64,000 nt of DNA from Sphingopyxis sp. MSC1_008. GTDB lineage: Bacteria > Pseudomonadota > Alphaproteobacteria > Sphingomonadales > Sphingomonadaceae. The notes beneath the pieces are model-generated. The model did no database searches. It worked only from the letters and a program-made list of their open reading frames with translations, and was not told the DNA's origin. The position numbers and the translations under genes were made by a program. Shown here piece by piece: positions 45,483 through 54,410 of the stretch. Location of the stretch: NCBI RefSeq assembly GCF_023197165.1, contig NZ_JALPRD010000011.1, forward strand, positions 1-64,000. The letters run 5' to 3'. Positions within the stretch are counted from its first letter, which is position 1; each line of letters begins with the position of its first letter.

Positions 45483-46936
45483 GCGCCGATCCCGGCGATG
45501 CGCAGCATCGCATCGATATCGGCGTGCGCCGCAAACTCGGCGGCGATGTCGTCGAGCGCGGTATCGACGTCGGCCGCATAGTCGCGTCCGCCTCCCGCTA
45601 CCTCGATCCGCGCGAGCAGCGCTTGGCGCAAGTCGGGCGAAGCGAACAGGCCGTGGAGATAGGAGCCGATGACATTGCCTTCGCGATTGGTCGCGCCGTC
45701 GCGCACACCGTCCTCCAGAACGGCGAATGGCTGTACCGTACCGGGGCCGCTGGTTTCGCCCAAATGCATTTCATATCCCTCCACCGCTGCACCCAATGCG
45801 GTTCCCCGCACGTGACGCAATGTCTTTGCGGGCGAAAGGATCGTTTCGACATCGAGCAGGCCGAGCCCTTCGACTTCGGCAGGTGCCCCCTCGATCCCCA
45901 GCGGGTCGGCGATCCGGCGCCCGAGCATCTGATAGCCCCCGCACAGCCCGACGATCATCCCGCCGCGCCGGTGGTGCGCCTTGATGTCGATATCCCAACC
46001 CTCGGCACGCAGCGCCGCAAGGTCGGCGATCGTCGCCTTCGACCCTGGCAAGACGATGATCGCCGCCTCGGCGGGGATCGGCCGGCCCGGCGGCACCATC
46101 ACGATCTCGACCCCGGGTTCGAGCTTCAGCGGATCGAGGTCGTCGAAATTCGAAATGCGCGGCAGGATCGGGCAGGCGATCATCTTGCGGCCCTCGCGCG
46201 GGTCGGCGGGGCGTTCGAGGATCACCGCATCCTCGCTCGGCAGGCGCGATGCCGCGCTCAGCCACGGGATCACGCCGAAACCCTGCCACCCGCTGCGCTT
46301 CTCGATTTCGCGATAGCCGTCCTCGAACAGCGCGGGGTCGCCGCGGAACTTGTTGATCAGGAAACCGCGGATCATTGCGGCGTCCGCGGCGTCGATTACC
46401 GCTCGCGTCCCGACGAGCGAGGCGATTACGCCGCCGCGGTCGATGTCGCCGATCAGCACGACGGGCACATTCGCGGCGCGCGCGAACCCCATGTTCGCGA
46501 TGTCGCCCGCGCGCAGGTTGATCTCTGCGGGCGACCCGGCGCCTTCGACGATGACGATATCGCACTGGCTGCGGAGCCGCCCATAGCTTTCGAGCACTTC
46601 GGTCATCAGCGCGCCGCGCGCCTCGCGGAAATTGCCGCTGCCGAGCGTGCCGCGCACGCGGCCGTGGACGATCAACTGCGAAGTGCGGTCGGCCTGCGGT
46701 TTCAGCAGCACGGGGTTCATGTCGCTGTGCGGTTCGACGCGGCACGCAATGGCTTGCAGTGCCTGCGCGCGCCCGATCTCACCGCCATCGGTCGTCACCG
46801 CGGCATTGTTCGACATATTCTGCGGCTTGAAAGGGAGGACGCGAAGGCCGCAATTGGTCAGCACGCGGCACAGCGCGGCGACGAGCACCGACTTGCCGAC
46901 GTCCGAGCCGGTGCCCTGCAGCATCAGCGCAGCCAT
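45479..46936 (-). CDS. cobQ: Cobyric acid synthase (glutamine-hydrolysing)
   Basis: This encodes 485 residues. The start at 46936 (MAALMLQGTGSDVGKS) is inside the end of cbiB, by 13 bases; the frame is open further upstream without meaning. The N-terminal dethiobiotin-synthase-like ATPase has the P-loop GTGSDVGKS. The C-terminal class I amidotransferase has its Cys in VGLCGGYQMLG and a His in SYLHGLF. It amidates adenosylcobyrinic acid a,c-diamide at four positions. Its presence without ring-forming genes suggests use of imported cobyrinate-type precursors. Confidence 0.93.
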   Translation of the reverse strand: MAALMLQGTGSDVGKSVLVAALCRVLTNCGLRVLPFKPQNMSNNAAVTTDGGEIGRAQALQAIACRVEPHSDMNPVLLKPQADRTSQLIVHGRVRGTLGSGNFREARGALMTEVLESYGRLRSQCDIVIVEGAGSPAEINLRAGDIANMGFARAANVPVVLIGDIDRGGVIASLVGTRAVIDAADAAMIRGFLINKFRGDPALFEDGYREIEKRSGWQGFGVIPWLSAASRLPSEDAVILERPADPREGRKMIACPILPRISNFDDLDPLKLEPGVEIVMVPPGRPIPAEAAIIVLPGSKATIADLAALRAEGWDIDIKAHHRRGGMIVGLCGGYQMLGRRIADPLGIEGAPAEVEGLGLLDVETILSPAKTLRHVRGTALGAAVEGYEMHLGETSGPGTVQPFAVLEDGVRDGATNREGNVIGSYLHGLFASPDLRQALLARIEVAGGGRDYAADVDTALDDIAAEFAAHADIDAMLRIAGIGA

Positions 46937-47862
46937 AGCGCGCCTCCCGCGATCAGCCAGAGGAGGAGGCAAGCGCGCAAATAGATCGCGAGCGCGCGGT
47001 CGATTTCGTCGCCGCCTGCTTTGCTGGTCCCATCGCCGATCCATGGCTTGTCGTGCATGACCCCGTCATAGGCGATCGGTCCCGCGAGCCGAAGCCCCAG
47101 CGCGCCCGCCATTGCCGCCTCGGGCCAGCCGGCGTTGGGCGAGGCATGGTTGCGCGCGTCGCGCCACAGGATGCGCCAGCCGCCGCGGCCCGCGAGGCAC
47201 AGGAGTAGCCCCGACAGCCGCGCCGGAATCCAGTTGGCGAGGTCGTCGGTCCGCGCGGCCGCCCAGCCAAAGGCGCGCCAGCGTTCCTCGCGGTGGCCGA
47301 TCAGGCTGTCGGCGGTGTTGACCGCCTTATACGCCCAAACGCCCGGCAGGCCGAGGAGGAGCAGCCAGAAGAGCGGCGCGGCGACGCCGTCGCAAAAGCT
47401 TTCGGCAAGGCTTTCGATCGCGGCGCGCGCGACCCCGCTTTCGTCGAGTGCGGCGGTGTCGCGGCCGACGATCATGCCGACCGCACCGCGCGCCCCGGCG
47501 AGGTCGCCGGCATCGATCCGCTCGCCCACCGCACGAACATGATCGAACAGGCTGCGCTGCGTGAGCGCGGGCCAGGCGAGTATCGCGACGGCGATCCAGC
47601 CCCAGCCGCCGAGCGACGCGAGCAGCAGACGCTGGAGCGCCCAACCGGAGCCAGCAACGAGGACAAGCAGGACGAGCAGGGTCAGGACACCGAGCGCGCG
47701 CCGCATGGCGAAGCTGTGTCCGGGACGGTTCCAGCGCGCCTCGCAACCGCCGATGATCCGCGCAAACAGCCCGACGGGGTGGCCGACGCTGCGATAGAGC
47801 GCGCGGGGCCAGCCGAACGCGGCGTCGAGCGCGAGCGCGGTGAGCGCGATCGGCTCAGCCAT
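46924..47862 (-). CDS. cbiB: Adenosylcobinamide-phosphate synthase
   Basis: This encodes 312 residues of an integral membrane protein with about five hydrophobic segments. CbiB/CobD signatures are HPVGLFARIIG, the RDTAALDESGVARAAIESLAESFCDGVAAPLFW stretch, YKAVNTADSLIGHREERWRAFGWAAARTDDLANWIPARLS and RNHASPNAGWPEAAMAGALG. It joins cobyric acid to the aminopropanol-phosphate arm made by the decarboxylase encoded just upstream. It overlaps that gene by eight bases and cobQ by 13. Confidence 0.94.
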   Translation of the reverse strand: MAEPIALTALALDAAFGWPRALYRSVGHPVGLFARIIGGCEARWNRPGHSFAMRRALGVLTLLVLLVLVAGSGWALQRLLLASLGGWGWIAVAILAWPALTQRSLFDHVRAVGERIDAGDLAGARGAVGMIVGRDTAALDESGVARAAIESLAESFCDGVAAPLFWLLLLGLPGVWAYKAVNTADSLIGHREERWRAFGWAAARTDDLANWIPARLSGLLLCLAGRGGWRILWRDARNHASPNAGWPEAAMAGALGLRLAGPIAYDGVMHDKPWIGDGTSKAGGDEIDRALAIYLRACLLLWLIAGGALWLR

Positions 47863-48829
47863 CGGCGAGCGCCGCTTCGAGCCGCGCGCGCGCGGCGGCG
47901 TCGACGGGCAGGCCGATCCGCAGCCAGCGCGGTTGATCGGCGAAGGGGCGCGTCAGGATCGCACGCCACGCGAGCCGCTCGAACAGCGCATGCGCGTCGT
48001 CGACCTCGATCAGGCGAAAGAGCGGGCAGTCGCCGGTCGACCGATGGCCACGGCGCGTCAGCAGGGCGTCGAGCGCGGCGGCTTCATCCGTAAGCCGCTG
48101 CCGTGCGGCGGCGATCCAGTCGCGGTCGGCATAGGCGGCGGTTCCGATCAGGATTGCCGCGGCCGACAGCGGCCACGCGCCGAGCCGTTCGCGCAGCGCC
48201 GCGACGATGGGCTGCGGCGCAACGACGAAGCCGAGCCGCACGCCCGCGAGGCCGAAGAATTTGCCAAAGGAGCGGAAGACGATCAGCCTCCGGCCGTCAT
48301 CGACCAGCGGCGCGATACTCGTGGCCGGGTCGGTGTCGGCAAAGGCTTCGTCGACCAACAGCCAGCCGCCGGGGCCGCGCCGGTCCAGCAGCGCCTGCAT
48401 CGCCGCGGCGCCGGTCACGCGGCCGTCCGGGTTGTTGGGGTTGGCAAGGATCAATGTGCCGTCGTGGCCTCGTGCCGCTTCGGGGGCGACGGGCGCGCTT
48501 CCCGCAACCATTTCGCCATGGGTGCGATAGCTCGGTGCGATATGCCGTGCGGGGCCGCCCACCAGCGCCCCGGTGAGGCGCAGGCCGATCTCGCTTCCGG
48601 GCACGGCGCAGAGATGGCGGGCGTCGACACCGAAACAGGCGGCAGCAACGGCTTCGAGCCGCGCGAGTGCGTCGGGGTCGGGTAGGCGCTGCCAGTCGAA
48701 CGCCATCGCGGCGGCGCCGGGCCAGGGGTGCGGATTGATCCCCGTCGACAGGTCGATCCAGTCGCCATTTCCGAACTCGCGCTTCGCGGCTTCGATCCCG
48801 CCGCCGTGCCAGGTCCATGGGCCGCTCAT
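47855..48829 (-). CDS. cobD: Threonine-phosphate decarboxylase
   Basis: This encodes 324 residues of a fold-type I PLP enzyme. The PLP lysine lies in FRSFGKFFGLAGVRLGF, and the Asn/Asp contacts in LANPNNPDGRV and LLVDEAF. The N-terminal DLSTGINPHPWPG is specific for CobC/CobD decarboxylases rather than general aminotransferases. The product, aminopropanol phosphate, is the linker of the nucleotide loop. The gene is called cobD in Salmonella and cobC in Pseudomonas. Start 48829 overlaps the cobS stop. Confidence 0.92.
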   Translation of the reverse strand: MSGPWTWHGGGIEAAKREFGNGDWIDLSTGINPHPWPGAAAMAFDWQRLPDPDALARLEAVAAACFGVDARHLCAVPGSEIGLRLTGALVGGPARHIAPSYRTHGEMVAGSAPVAPEAARGHDGTLILANPNNPDGRVTGAAAMQALLDRRGPGGWLLVDEAFADTDPATSIAPLVDDGRRLIVFRSFGKFFGLAGVRLGFVVAPQPIVAALRERLGAWPLSAAAILIGTAAYADRDWIAAARQRLTDEAAALDALLTRRGHRSTGDCPLFRLIEVDDAHALFERLAWRAILTRPFADQPRWLRIGLPVDAAARARLEAALADG

Positions 48830-49545
48830 GCAAAGTGCACCAGCAACAGCGCCGCCGCGAGCAGCAGGCTTTCGGCGATCTCGATCCCCGCGCCGTGCCC
48901 GTCGCCCGAAATCCCCCCGATCTTGCGTAGCAGCCACCAGCTCCAAATAAGGAAGTTCAAGGGTGCGATGAGCAGCGAGGGCGATACCCAAGCCGCAGCG
49001 GCGAGAGCCAGGCCCCAGATGACGAAATCCGTCCGGCGTACCGCGTTGCGGAAGCGCGAGCCGAGCCCCGCGTGAAGGTCGGGCAGCGCGCGCGACCAGG
49101 CGAGCGGGCCGATCCGCGCGGCAAAGGGTATGAGCGCGATCGCGGGGAACATCTCGCGGTCAAGCAATGCATGGAGCAGCACGAGCTTGGCGATCAGTTG
49201 CAGCGCGATGGCGACGACCGCGAAACTGCCGACATGCGGGTCGCCGAGCACGGCGATCAGCCGCCCGCGGTCCTTGTGCGCCGCCCCGCTCGCATCGGCG
49301 ATATCGCCGAGCCCGTCGAGATGCAGCGCGCCGGTCACCGCGACCCAGAGGATGAGTGCGCACAAGGCGCCCGTCCACGGATCGATCCGCGCACCAGCCC
49401 AGCCGCCCGCTGCGACAATCGCGCCGACGATCAGCCCGACGGCGGGAAACCAGCGCATCGACGCTGCGAATTCTTCGCTCGACACCGTGATGCGCGGTGT
49501 CGGCAGGCGCGTCAGGAACTGGATCGCGACGATCAGCCCCTTCAT
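48826..49545 (-). CDS. cobS: Adenosylcobinamide-GDP ribazoletransferase (cobalamin synthase)
   Basis: This encodes 239 residues with about six hydrophobic segments. The family motif GALHLDGLGDIADASGAAHKDR (about 75-96) holds the metal-binding acidic residues. The N-terminus IQFLTRLPTPR is typical. It joins the activated corrinoid to alpha-ribazole in the membrane. The start at 49545 overlaps the phosphatase stop (ATGA); the frame is open much further upstream, without the family features. Confidence 0.93.
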   Translation of the reverse strand: MKGLIVAIQFLTRLPTPRITVSSEEFAASMRWFPAVGLIVGAIVAAGGWAGARIDPWTGALCALILWVAVTGALHLDGLGDIADASGAAHKDRGRLIAVLGDPHVGSFAVVAIALQLIAKLVLLHALLDREMFPAIALIPFAARIGPLAWSRALPDLHAGLGSRFRNAVRRTDFVIWGLALAAAAWVSPSLLIAPLNFLIWSWWLLRKIGGISGDGHGAGIEIAESLLLAAALLLVHFA

Positions 49546-50111
49546 GGAGTGAGCCCCGCGATCTGCGCGCTCGGCGGTTCGCCTCGCCAGACGCGGAGCG
49601 AGAGCAGCGTAGAATAAGACAGATCGAACGCCCAGAGCTGGCGCTGGTCGAAACCGCACAGCGCATGGAGCGCCGCGCGCATCGCACCGCCATGCGTGAC
49701 GATCAGTGTCGGGACGGGGGGCAGATCGGCGATGGCGGCGGACACGCGCGCGACCAGCGCCGACCAGCGCTCGCCGCCCGCCGGCGGGTTTGCGTCGGGG
49801 TCGTCCCAGAAGCGGCCGAGCGCGTCGCGATCGATCGCGCTCGCCGCCTTGCCGTCCCAGTCGCCGAAATCGAGTTCGCGCCAGCGCGGATCGATGAGGA
49901 GCGGCAGGCCCAGCGCCGCGCCGATCGCTTCGCCGGCCGCATGGCTGCGATGAAGGCCGGATGCGATCAGGCGTTCGATGCCGAGGTCTCGGGCTTGCGC
50001 CACGCACGCCGCGATGCCCTCGGCAATCGGCGCGCCATCGGTGCGTCCCATCAGCAAACCCGGCGTCTCGGGCGCGCCGTGGCGCAGCAGATGGAGCGCG
50101 AAGCCGCTCAC
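49542..50111 (-). CDS. Histidine phosphatase, probable alpha-ribazole phosphatase
   Basis: This encodes 189 residues of the phosphoglycerate-mutase-like superfamily: LLRHGAPETPG with the phospho-acceptor His, SGLHRSHAAGEAIG, WRELDFGDWDGK and a second His in VTHGGAMRAALHAL. The superfamily is broad, but the place between cobT and cobS, with overlaps on both sides, argues for removal of the phosphate from alpha-ribazole phosphate or cobalamin phosphate (CobC in Salmonella naming). Confidence 0.87.
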   Translation of the reverse strand: MSGFALHLLRHGAPETPGLLMGRTDGAPIAEGIAACVAQARDLGIERLIASGLHRSHAAGEAIGAALGLPLLIDPRWRELDFGDWDGKAASAIDRDALGRFWDDPDANPPAGGERWSALVARVSAAIADLPPVPTLIVTHGGAMRAALHALCGFDQRQLWAFDLSYSTLLSLRVWRGEPPSAQIAGLTP

Positions 50112-51124
50112 AGCGACGCCGAAACCTGCGCTTCGGCAAAGGTCGCCATTTGGTCGTGCGCGGCGAGCGCGCTGCGCACGATGTTCGCCGCGACCGCGGC
50201 GCCGCTGCCTTCGCCGAGCCGCATATCGAGCGACAACAGGGGGACCAGGCCGAGCAGGTCAAGCAGGCGCGTGTGCCCCGGCTCGGCCGAACAATGGCCC
50301 GCGATGCAATGGCCCGCGATTGCGGGATTCTCGGCCGCAAGCGGTGCGATGGCCGAGGTGCAGATAAAGCCGTCGAGCAGCACCGGGACGCCAAGCTGGC
50401 GCGCGCGCGCGATCGCGCCCGCGATCGCCGCAATCTCGCGCCCGCCGACGCGGCGCAGTGTCTCGAACGCCGAGCGCGGCGCATCGATGTGAAAGGCGAG
50501 CGCGCGTTCGATCACCTCGATCTTGCGCGCGACGCCGTGGCCGTCAACCCCGGTGCCGGGGCCGACCCATCCCGCGACCCCGCCGGCGAAGCTGCGCGCG
50601 CAGAGCGCGGCGGCGGCGGTCGAATTGCCGATCCCCATTTCGCCGAGGACGATCAGGTCGAGGTCGGCGTCGACCACCGCCGCGCCGCGGTTCAACGCGT
50701 CGAGGCAATCGGCCTCGCTCATCGCGGCAGCAACTGTGAAATCGGCGGTCGGCCGGTCGAGGTCGAGCGCGACGACCGTCAGTTCGAGCCCGGCGGCGCC
50801 TGATAAAGCGTTGATCGCCGCGCCGCCGTTCGCGAAATTGGCGACCATCTGTGCGGTGACGCTCGGCGGAAACGCGCTGACGCCGTGAACGGTGACGCCA
50901 TGGTTGCCCGCGAAGATCGCAGCGCGGGCGCGGGCGATCTGAGGCCTCGCTTTGCCCTGCCAGCCGGCGAAAAAGATCGCCAGATCCTCGAGCCGCCCGA
51001 GCGATCCGGCGGGTTTGGTCAACTCGCCTTGCCTGACCCGCGCGTCGGCCGCGGCGCCGGCATCGGGGTCCCGCAGGTTCGCAAGCGCGGCCTCGAAGGC
51101 ATGGACGGAGGCGAAGCTGGTCAT
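50108..51124 (-). CDS. cobT: Nicotinate-nucleotide--dimethylbenzimidazole phosphoribosyltransferase
   Basis: This encodes 338 residues. Signatures of CobT are LTKPAGSLGRLEDLA, FAGNHGVTVHGVSAFP, GEMGIGNSTAAAAL, the GPGTGVDGHGVARKI loop and RLGEGSGAAVA with the catalytic Glu near the C-terminus. It makes alpha-ribazole phosphate for the lower ligand. A repeated AGHC pair (AIAGHCIAGHC) is slightly odd. The start at 51124 overlaps the DUF1636 stop. Confidence 0.94.
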   Translation of the reverse strand: MTSFASVHAFEAALANLRDPDAGAAADARVRQGELTKPAGSLGRLEDLAIFFAGWQGKARPQIARARAAIFAGNHGVTVHGVSAFPPSVTAQMVANFANGGAAINALSGAAGLELTVVALDLDRPTADFTVAAAMSEADCLDALNRGAAVVDADLDLIVLGEMGIGNSTAAAALCARSFAGGVAGWVGPGTGVDGHGVARKIEVIERALAFHIDAPRSAFETLRRVGGREIAAIAGAIARARQLGVPVLLDGFICTSAIAPLAAENPAIAGHCIAGHCSAEPGHTRLLDLLGLVPLLSLDMRLGEGSGAAVAANIVRSALAAHDQMATFAEAQVSASL

Positions 51125-51528
51125 TCGGCGACAAATCCTGGTGGTGGGGTGCGGGTGATGAAATGCCCTTTGACGCCTTCGGGCCAAAGCGAAAAGGGAA
51201 CGCGGCCGTGCTCGCTGGCGGCGTAGTGAATGGCATAATCGAGGATCGCGCGCGCGGAATTTTCATCGCCCTGAAAGCGGCCGAGCACATAGCCGACCTT
51301 ATCGGGCGCGCGCAGGTGGACGGTGCAATGATCCTGGCATGCGAACAGGCACGCCATTTCCTGTACCGCGATGCCGGCGTAGCGCGGCTCGTCTTTCCTG
51401 AGGCGTTTCAATGCCTCGACGAGCTGCGCTCCGCCGCGCATGCCGGTCGCGTCGTCCCGGGATTCGCGGCTGTGGCGGCAGGTGTTGCACACCACGACCG
51501 CGGGGCCCGGGTCGACGCGCGTGAGCAT
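51121..51528 (-). CDS. DUF1636 family Cys-rich protein of the cobalamin operon
   Basis: This encodes 135 residues. The cysteine pattern VCNTC near the N-terminus and CLFACQDHC in the middle is that of DUF1636, which resembles (2Fe-2S) thioredoxin-like ferredoxins. The family often sits with cobalamin or cobalt transport genes, but no reaction has been assigned that I know of. Start 51528 overlaps the stop of the membrane protein gene by one base, so it is part of the riboswitch-controlled operon. An electron carrier or metal-handling role is only inference. Confidence 0.8.
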   Translation of the reverse strand: MLTRVDPGPAVVVCNTCRHSRESRDDATGMRGGAQLVEALKRLRKDEPRYAGIAVQEMACLFACQDHCTVHLRAPDKVGYVLGRFQGDENSARAILDYAIHYAASEHGRVPFSLWPEGVKGHFITRTPPPGFVAE

Positions 51529-52073
51529 CAGGCGGCCGTTGCCGCCTGCGGCGGCGCCGGAACGCCTACCGCCGCGAGCGCGCGATAAAGGGCATAGAGC
51601 CCGATCAGGATCGCGCCGTTGCGCACGAACTGTTCGGCGAGCAGGTCGGGCGCCATCGCGGTGTGCAGCCCTCCGAGGACGAGCGCCCAGGCGAGGATGA
51701 TGCCCTTGAACGCCGTGAAGCCCGCCGCATAGGCGAGGCCGAGCCGTGCCGCGACCGAGCAGTATGGGAGCGCGCGCAGCGCCGCATAGCTTGCGAGCGC
51801 CGACCCCACCGCGGCGGTGCCGAGCCCGGCGCCCCAGCCGAGCGTGCTTCCATCGCGCGGATAGCCGAGCAGGAAGAAGCCGACGAACTGGCTCGCGGCC
51901 CATGCGAGCAGCATGAGCGCGATGCCGCCCTGGCGGCGCATATGCACCGCCGCGAGCGCCGCAAGCGCCGGAAAGGGGGTCGCGCACGCGAGCGCGAGCG
52001 TCGTCGCGGTGCTCGCTGCCGTCAGCAGCGAGAGCCAGAGCGCCGACGCACCCCGGTCCGACAGCGCGGCCAT
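51528..52073 (-). CDS. Integral membrane protein of unknown function in the cobalamin operon
   Basis: This encodes 181 residues with about five hydrophobic segments, a loop GYPRDGSTLGWGAGLG and a short Pro/Ala-rich tail. I do not recognise a family with confidence. It lies between btuB and the DUF1636 gene, overlapping each by one base, under the cobalamin riboswitch. Position suggests transport of a corrinoid or cobalt; no BtuCDF or Cbt genes are in the window. That assignment is a hypothesis. Confidence 0.75.
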   Translation of the reverse strand: MAALSDRGASALWLSLLTAASTATTLALACATPFPALAALAAVHMRRQGGIALMLLAWAASQFVGFFLLGYPRDGSTLGWGAGLGTAAVGSALASYAALRALPYCSVAARLGLAYAAGFTAFKGIILAWALVLGGLHTAMAPDLLAEQFVRNGAILIGLYALYRALAAVGVPAPPQAATAA

Positions 52074-54034
52074 CAGAAGCGCCCCCGGATGCCGGCGTAG
52101 ATGCTGCGGCCAAGCGAGCCATAGCGGAATGCCGTCATATATTGCTCGTCGAAGATATTCTCGGCGCGCGCGAACAGCTTCACCGCGTCGGACAGCGCAT
52201 ATTCGGCGCGCAGATCGACGAGCGTATAATCGTCGAGCCGCGTCGCATTGCTCGCATTGTCATAGCTCTTGCCCGACCAGCGCACCGCCGCGCCGAGCTC
52301 GAGCCCGAAGCCGAAGGCATAGCTCGCCGAGGCGTTGGCGGTATTGCGCGGGCGGCGCGGCAGCCATTTGCCGAAATTGGCGGTTCCTTCCGAGCGGTCT
52401 TCGGCGACGATCCAGCTGTAGTTGCCGTCGAGCGTCAGCCCGCCGAGCGTCAGCGCCGCGGATGCCTCGACGCCATGCGCTTCGCTGCGTGCGACGTTGA
52501 GATAATAGCCGAAGCGCGGGGTGGCCGGGCTGCTGCCGGGTACCGTGCAGAGCGGGTCGGTCGAGGGCGAGGAGCAGCTGTTGAAGATGATCTGGTTCGT
52601 CGTCGTGCGGTCAAACCAACTCGCGCCGACGACGAGCTTGCGGTCGAACAGATGCTGCTCGATACCGGCTTCCCAACCATGCGCTTCTTCGGGGTCGAGC
52701 CCGACATTCCCATATTCGCTGAACAGCTGGTAAAGCGACGGCGCTTTGAAGCCTTCGCTATAGCTGGCGCGCAGCACGGTGCCGGTGGCGAGCCGCCAGA
52801 CGCCGCCCGCCGCGAACAAAGTCTGCCCGCCGTAGCGGTCGTGATCGTCATAGCGGACGCCGCCATTGAGCGTCAGGCCGTCGACCGGCTCGATGCTCAA
52901 TTGACCATAGGCGCTCGTGAGTTCGGCCTTGCCGCGCACGAACGCTGGAAGCGGGGTTGCCAGCGATGCCGAGGGCGAACGGCTGCGGAAGTCCGAGCGT
53001 TCATTCTCGATCCCGAAGATCGCGGTGACGCGATCGGTAAAATCGAAGCTGCCCTGATATTCCCAGCGCTTGTTCTTGCCATCGGCCTCGAAGCTCTGCG
53101 GACGCGCGCGATCGGGATTGAAATTATCGCGGTTGGTGTCGGTATAGGCGTAAGCGACGCGGTTGCGGAAGCGCCCGCCGGCGAGGTCGAAATTGAGCCC
53201 CGCATAGCCGACGAACTCCTTGTTCTGCCCATAGTCGTTGCTGTCGGTGTTGAAGCCGTCGAATTCGACGCGGCCGCTCGAATAAGTGCCGCGCACCTCG
53301 GCGCTGACATTGTCGGCGAGCGCCAGTTCGGCGCGGCCCGAAAGATTGGTGTTGCGATAGCCGTCGCGCTCGACCCCGCCGAACGCCTTGGCGTGCGACG
53401 AAATTCCGTCGGTGGTGAAGCGCTGGCCGCCGACGCGCCAGCTCAAGGGGCCGGTACGGCCGCCGATCGCGGCGCGCGCGCTGACCGTCTCGCGCGACCC
53501 GGCCTCGAGGTCGAAGCTGCCTTCGAGCGATTTTTCGGGCGAAGCGGTGACGACGTTGACGACGCCGCCGATCGCCTGGCTGCCCCACAGGATCGACTGC
53601 GGGCCGCGCAGCACTTCGATCCGGTCGATATCGCCGACGAGCAAATTGGCGAAGTTGAAGCCGCCGCCGGTCGACGACGGATCGTTGAGCTTCACCCCGT
53701 CGATCACGACGACGGTGTGCTCCGATTCGGCGCCGCGGATGCGCAGCGAGGTCGAGGTGCCGTAGCCGCCGTTCCGCGCAATGCTGATGCCGGGGGTGCG
53801 GAGCAGGAGTTCGGTGACGCCGATATCCTGCGCGCGGTCGATCGCTTCCTTGTCGAGCACGGCGATCGACGACGGCACTTCGTCGAGCGTCAGCGGCGCG
53901 CGCGTCGCGGTGACGATGATGCTGTCGCCGTCGTCGGCGACGGCGTGCGCAGTGGACGCCTCGTCGGCGAACGCAGCGGAGGATGCCGCAACAGCGGCGA
54001 GGCAGATCGAACTTCGGAAAATCACTTTGAACAC
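52073..54034 (-). CDS. btuB: TonB-dependent cobalamin receptor BtuB
   Basis: This encodes 653 residues from GTG 54034, chosen because GAGGGG lies eight bases upstream; a TTG six codons earlier is possible. After a signal peptide (ending SAAFADEA) comes a TonB box-like DSIIVTATRAP, a plug domain (about 45-160: VPSSIAVLDKEAIDRAQ, IRGAESEHTVVVIDGVKLNDP, IEVLRGPQSILWGSQAIGGVVNVVT) and a 22-strand barrel ending in F. Substrate assignment comes from BtuB-like plug features, the riboswitch upstream and the cobalamin genes downstream. It is the first gene of the operon. Confidence 0.94.
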   Translation of the reverse strand: MFKVIFRSSICLAAVAASSAAFADEASTAHAVADDGDSIIVTATRAPLTLDEVPSSIAVLDKEAIDRAQDIGVTELLLRTPGISIARNGGYGTSTSLRIRGAESEHTVVVIDGVKLNDPSSTGGGFNFANLLVGDIDRIEVLRGPQSILWGSQAIGGVVNVVTASPEKSLEGSFDLEAGSRETVSARAAIGGRTGPLSWRVGGQRFTTDGISSHAKAFGGVERDGYRNTNLSGRAELALADNVSAEVRGTYSSGRVEFDGFNTDSNDYGQNKEFVGYAGLNFDLAGGRFRNRVAYAYTDTNRDNFNPDRARPQSFEADGKNKRWEYQGSFDFTDRVTAIFGIENERSDFRSRSPSASLATPLPAFVRGKAELTSAYGQLSIEPVDGLTLNGGVRYDDHDRYGGQTLFAAGGVWRLATGTVLRASYSEGFKAPSLYQLFSEYGNVGLDPEEAHGWEAGIEQHLFDRKLVVGASWFDRTTTNQIIFNSCSSPSTDPLCTVPGSSPATPRFGYYLNVARSEAHGVEASAALTLGGLTLDGNYSWIVAEDRSEGTANFGKWLPRRPRNTANASASYAFGFGLELGAAVRWSGKSYDNASNATRLDDYTLVDLRAEYALSDAVKLFARAENIFDEQYMTAFRYGSLGRSIYAGIRGRF

Positions 54035-54186
54035 AGGATAACCCCTCGACAATGCCGCTCACGCACACGGTGATGCGGTTGTCCCGGGGACACACGACAT
54101 CGCCCGCGCCCATGCGCAGCCAAGCTTGTCGTCATGCGGGTTCACCCCCGTCCGCCCGGCACACCCTGTCCGCACGAAAGACGACG

Positions 54187-54347
54187 GCGACGGGCAGGTC
54201 TCCTGGCTTGCGGGTCAGCGCCGGTCGGCCGCCTTCTCGGGACCGGAATCCCAATGGCAAGTGGCCGATGGCTCGCCGCGTACAGTTGCAGGGGCAGCCG
54301 GGGTTTTCCCGTTCCCTCTTAGTCCCCGTCGCCGGGGAACCTGTCGC
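54187..54347 (-). promoter_or_regulatory. Cobalamin riboswitch
   Basis: On the minus strand the B12 box AGCCAGGAGACCTGCC is at 54193-54208. Upstream is the conserved core CTGCAACTGTACGCGG, the usual partner of GCCACTG in this class, plus a run GGGAACGGGAAAACCCC. GCGAC at 54343-54347 can pair with GTCGC at 54187-54191 to close P1. It lies 153 bases before the btuB start and should turn off btuB and, through overlapping genes, the whole operon when adenosylcobalamin is present. The intervening 54035-54186 is leader with no gene. Confidence 0.93.
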
Positions 54348-54410
54348 TTGCCGCGGCCGTTAGCCCCATTTCGGGGCCGCGGTCAATTGCTGCGATGCAG
54401 CAGGGGGCGA

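Noticed and set aside
52142-54073. 643-codon + strand frame over btuB
   Set aside because: Shadow frame; BtuB plug and barrel are clear on the minus strand.
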